From assembly GCA_944392065.1 (NCBI GenBank), contig CALXVO010000075.1:1-6154 (forward strand): 6,154 nucleotides of DNA, written 5' to 3'. Source of the stretch: an uncultured Clostridia bacterium (lineage in GTDB: Bacteria > Bacillota > Clostridia > TANB77 > CAG-508). The notes beneath the pieces were generated by a model. That model did not search any database. It was not told the DNA's origin and was given only the letters and a program-made list of their open reading frames with translations. Within the stretch, counting starts at the first letter, position 1; each line of letters starts with the position of its first letter. The translations under genes were made by a program, and so were the position numbers. Positions 5,054 through 6,154 of the stretch are shown one piece after another.

Positions 5054-6154
5054 TTATCTTGGGTATTTTATTGCTGCCTGTGCTGCTGCAAGCCTTGCTA
5101 TTGGAACTCTAAATGGTGAGCAAGATACATATGTTAGTCCAATTCTATGGCAATATTCTACAGAAGCTGGGTTTCCTCCATGTTCTCCACATATTCCAAG
5201 CTCTATATCTGGTCTTGTTTTTCTTCCTAACTCTGCTGCCATTTCTACTAGTTTTCCTACTCCCTCTTCATCTACCCTTGCAAATGGGTCAAAATCATAA
5301 ATTCCTTTAGCATAATACTCTCCTAAGAATTTTCCTGCATCATCACGGCTAAATCCAAATGTCATTTGTGTTAAGTCGTTTGTACCAAATGAGAAGAATT
5401 CTGCCTCTTTTGCAATTTTGTCTGCTATAAGTGCTGCTCTTGGAATCTCTATCATGGTTCCTACCATGTAATGAATATCCATATCTGCTTCTTTTAGCAT
5501 TTCATCTGCAGTTGATGTTATAATTTGTTTTACATATACAAGTTCTTTATAATCGCCAACAAGTGGAATCATTATTTCTGGCTTTACATCTATACCTTCT
5601 TTTTTTACATTGATAGCTGCTCCTATAATTGCTTTTGTTTGCATTACACCAATTTCAGGATATGTTACATCTAATCTACAACCTCTATGTCCCATCATTG
5701 GGTTGAATTCATGTAAACCTGCTACAATATTTTTAAGCTCTTCAAATGTCATGTTCATATCTTTTGCTAAATCTTTTATTTCTTCATCTGTATGTGGTAA
5801 AAACTCATGTAGTGGTGGATCTAGTAATCTTATAGTAACAGGAAGTCCTTTCATTTCTCTAAATAATCCTTCGAAGTCTCCTCTTTGCATTGGTAATATC
5901 TTATCTAATGCTTTTTCTCTTTGTTCTTTTGTTTTAGATACTATCATTTCTCTTATTGCTGCAATTCTTTCTGGCGCAAAAAACATATGCTCTGTTCTAC
6001 ATAATCCAATTCCTTGTGCTCCAAATTCATACGCTTGTTTTGCATCTTTTGGAGTATCTGCATTAGTTCTTACTTCCATTTGTCTATATCTATCTGCCCA
6101 TTCCATAAATTTAGCAAAATTTCCTGAAACTGTTGCTGTAACTGTATCTATTTT
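5054..6154 (-). CDS. ppdK: Pyruvate,phosphate dikinase, C-terminal part (gene runs off the window)
   Basis: PPDK interconverts ATP, phosphate and pyruvate with AMP, pyrophosphate and phosphoenolpyruvate. In anaerobic Clostridia it commonly works in glycolysis or gluconeogenesis in the cytosol. Only the last 366 codons are present, and the frame is open to the window edge with no start. Family enzymes are about 870-900 residues, so the ATP-grasp and phosphohistidine domains lie outside. What remains is the end of the linker (VSGNFAKF, fragment residues 9-16) and the C-terminal PEP/pyruvate-binding TIM barrel. Motifs in fragment numbering: RTNADTPKDAK (29-39), GLCRTEHMFF (50-59), RLLDPPLHEFLPH (109-121), MMGHRGCRL (153-161), GTMIEIPRA (232-240), SFGTNDLTQMTFGFSRDD (255-272) and GICGEHGGNP (320-329), whose Cys322 is the conserved catalytic cysteine. 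The C-terminus APIARLAAAQA-like tail is normal, so the gene looks intact at this end. Its terminator is probably at 4786-4834. The motifs fit PPDK better than PEP synthase or PTS enzyme I. Confidence 0.95.
   Translation of the reverse strand, partial: KIDTVTATVSGNFAKFMEWADRYRQMEVRTNADTPKDAKQAYEFGAQGIGLCRTEHMFFAPERIAAIREMIVSKTKEQREKALDKILPMQRGDFEGLFREMKGLPVTIRLLDPPLHEFLPHTDEEIKDLAKDMNMTFEELKNIVAGLHEFNPMMGHRGCRLDVTYPEIGVMQTKAIIGAAINVKKEGIDVKPEIMIPLVGDYKELVYVKQIITSTADEMLKEADMDIHYMVGTMIEIPRAALIADKIAKEAEFFSFGTNDLTQMTFGFSRDDAGKFLGEYYAKGIYDFDPFARVDEEGVGKLVEMAAELGRKTRPDIELGICGEHGGNPASVEYCHRIGLTYVSCSPFRVPIARLAAAQAAIKYPR

Noticed and set aside
5007..5310. Plus-strand open frames opposite the ppdK end
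   Set aside because: They are antisense to the highly conserved ppdK C-terminus and show no family features. The CPYC seen when reading from 5006 is a chance pattern in a frame that soon becomes a ppdK shadow.
1..6154. CRISPR array, tRNA, rRNA or insertion sequence
   Set aside because: No regularly spaced repeat series, no T-loop or rRNA-like blocks and no transposase gene were seen on either strand.

Overview
The window is strongly AT-rich and uses A/T-ending codons throughout. Together with a zinc-ribbon L32, a Bacillus/Clostridium-type asparagine synthetase, a class B sortase with a sortase-anchored surface protein, and pyruvate,phosphate dikinase, this points to a low-GC Gram-positive bacterium, most likely an anaerobic member of the Clostridia. 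That placement is an inference from gene content. The sortase gene ends in TGA used as a stop, so the standard bacterial code applies.

Layout from left to right. Positions 1-86 hold three neighbouring stem-loops, including the rpmF terminator. rpmF (ribosomal protein L32) lies on the minus strand at 115-297. The 184-base gap to asnB carries two divergent promoters whose -35 boxes overlap. asnB (glutamine-hydrolysing asparagine synthetase) runs on the plus strand at 482-2329 and ends in a clear intrinsic terminator. A short GGGGACGG-containing dyad separates it from the convergent class B sortase gene (minus, 2425-3267). Upstream of the sortase, on the same strand, is a 377-residue secreted surface protein (3452-4585). 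It has a signal peptide, a beta-helix-like body, an InlB/Flg_new-type repeat and a C-terminal VPQTG sorting signal. Its upstream region holds two direct repeats 35 bases apart. Positions 4676-5053 are non-coding. They include the ppdK terminator (4786-4834) and, between that and the ppdK stop codon, about 220 bases of probable 3' untranslated region with several dyads. The right end is the C-terminal part of ppdK (minus, 5054 to the window edge).

How the genes relate. rpmF, asnB and ppdK are housekeeping or central-metabolism genes. The surface protein and sortase form a small accessory module in which the sortase is the obvious candidate for anchoring its neighbour to peptidoglycan. A weak stem-loop between them may reduce read-through from the surface protein gene into the sortase gene.

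I found no convincing evidence for a wholly new biological system. The parts most worth a second look are the sortase-substrate pair, the repeats in front of the surface protein gene, and the structured segment downstream of ppdK.
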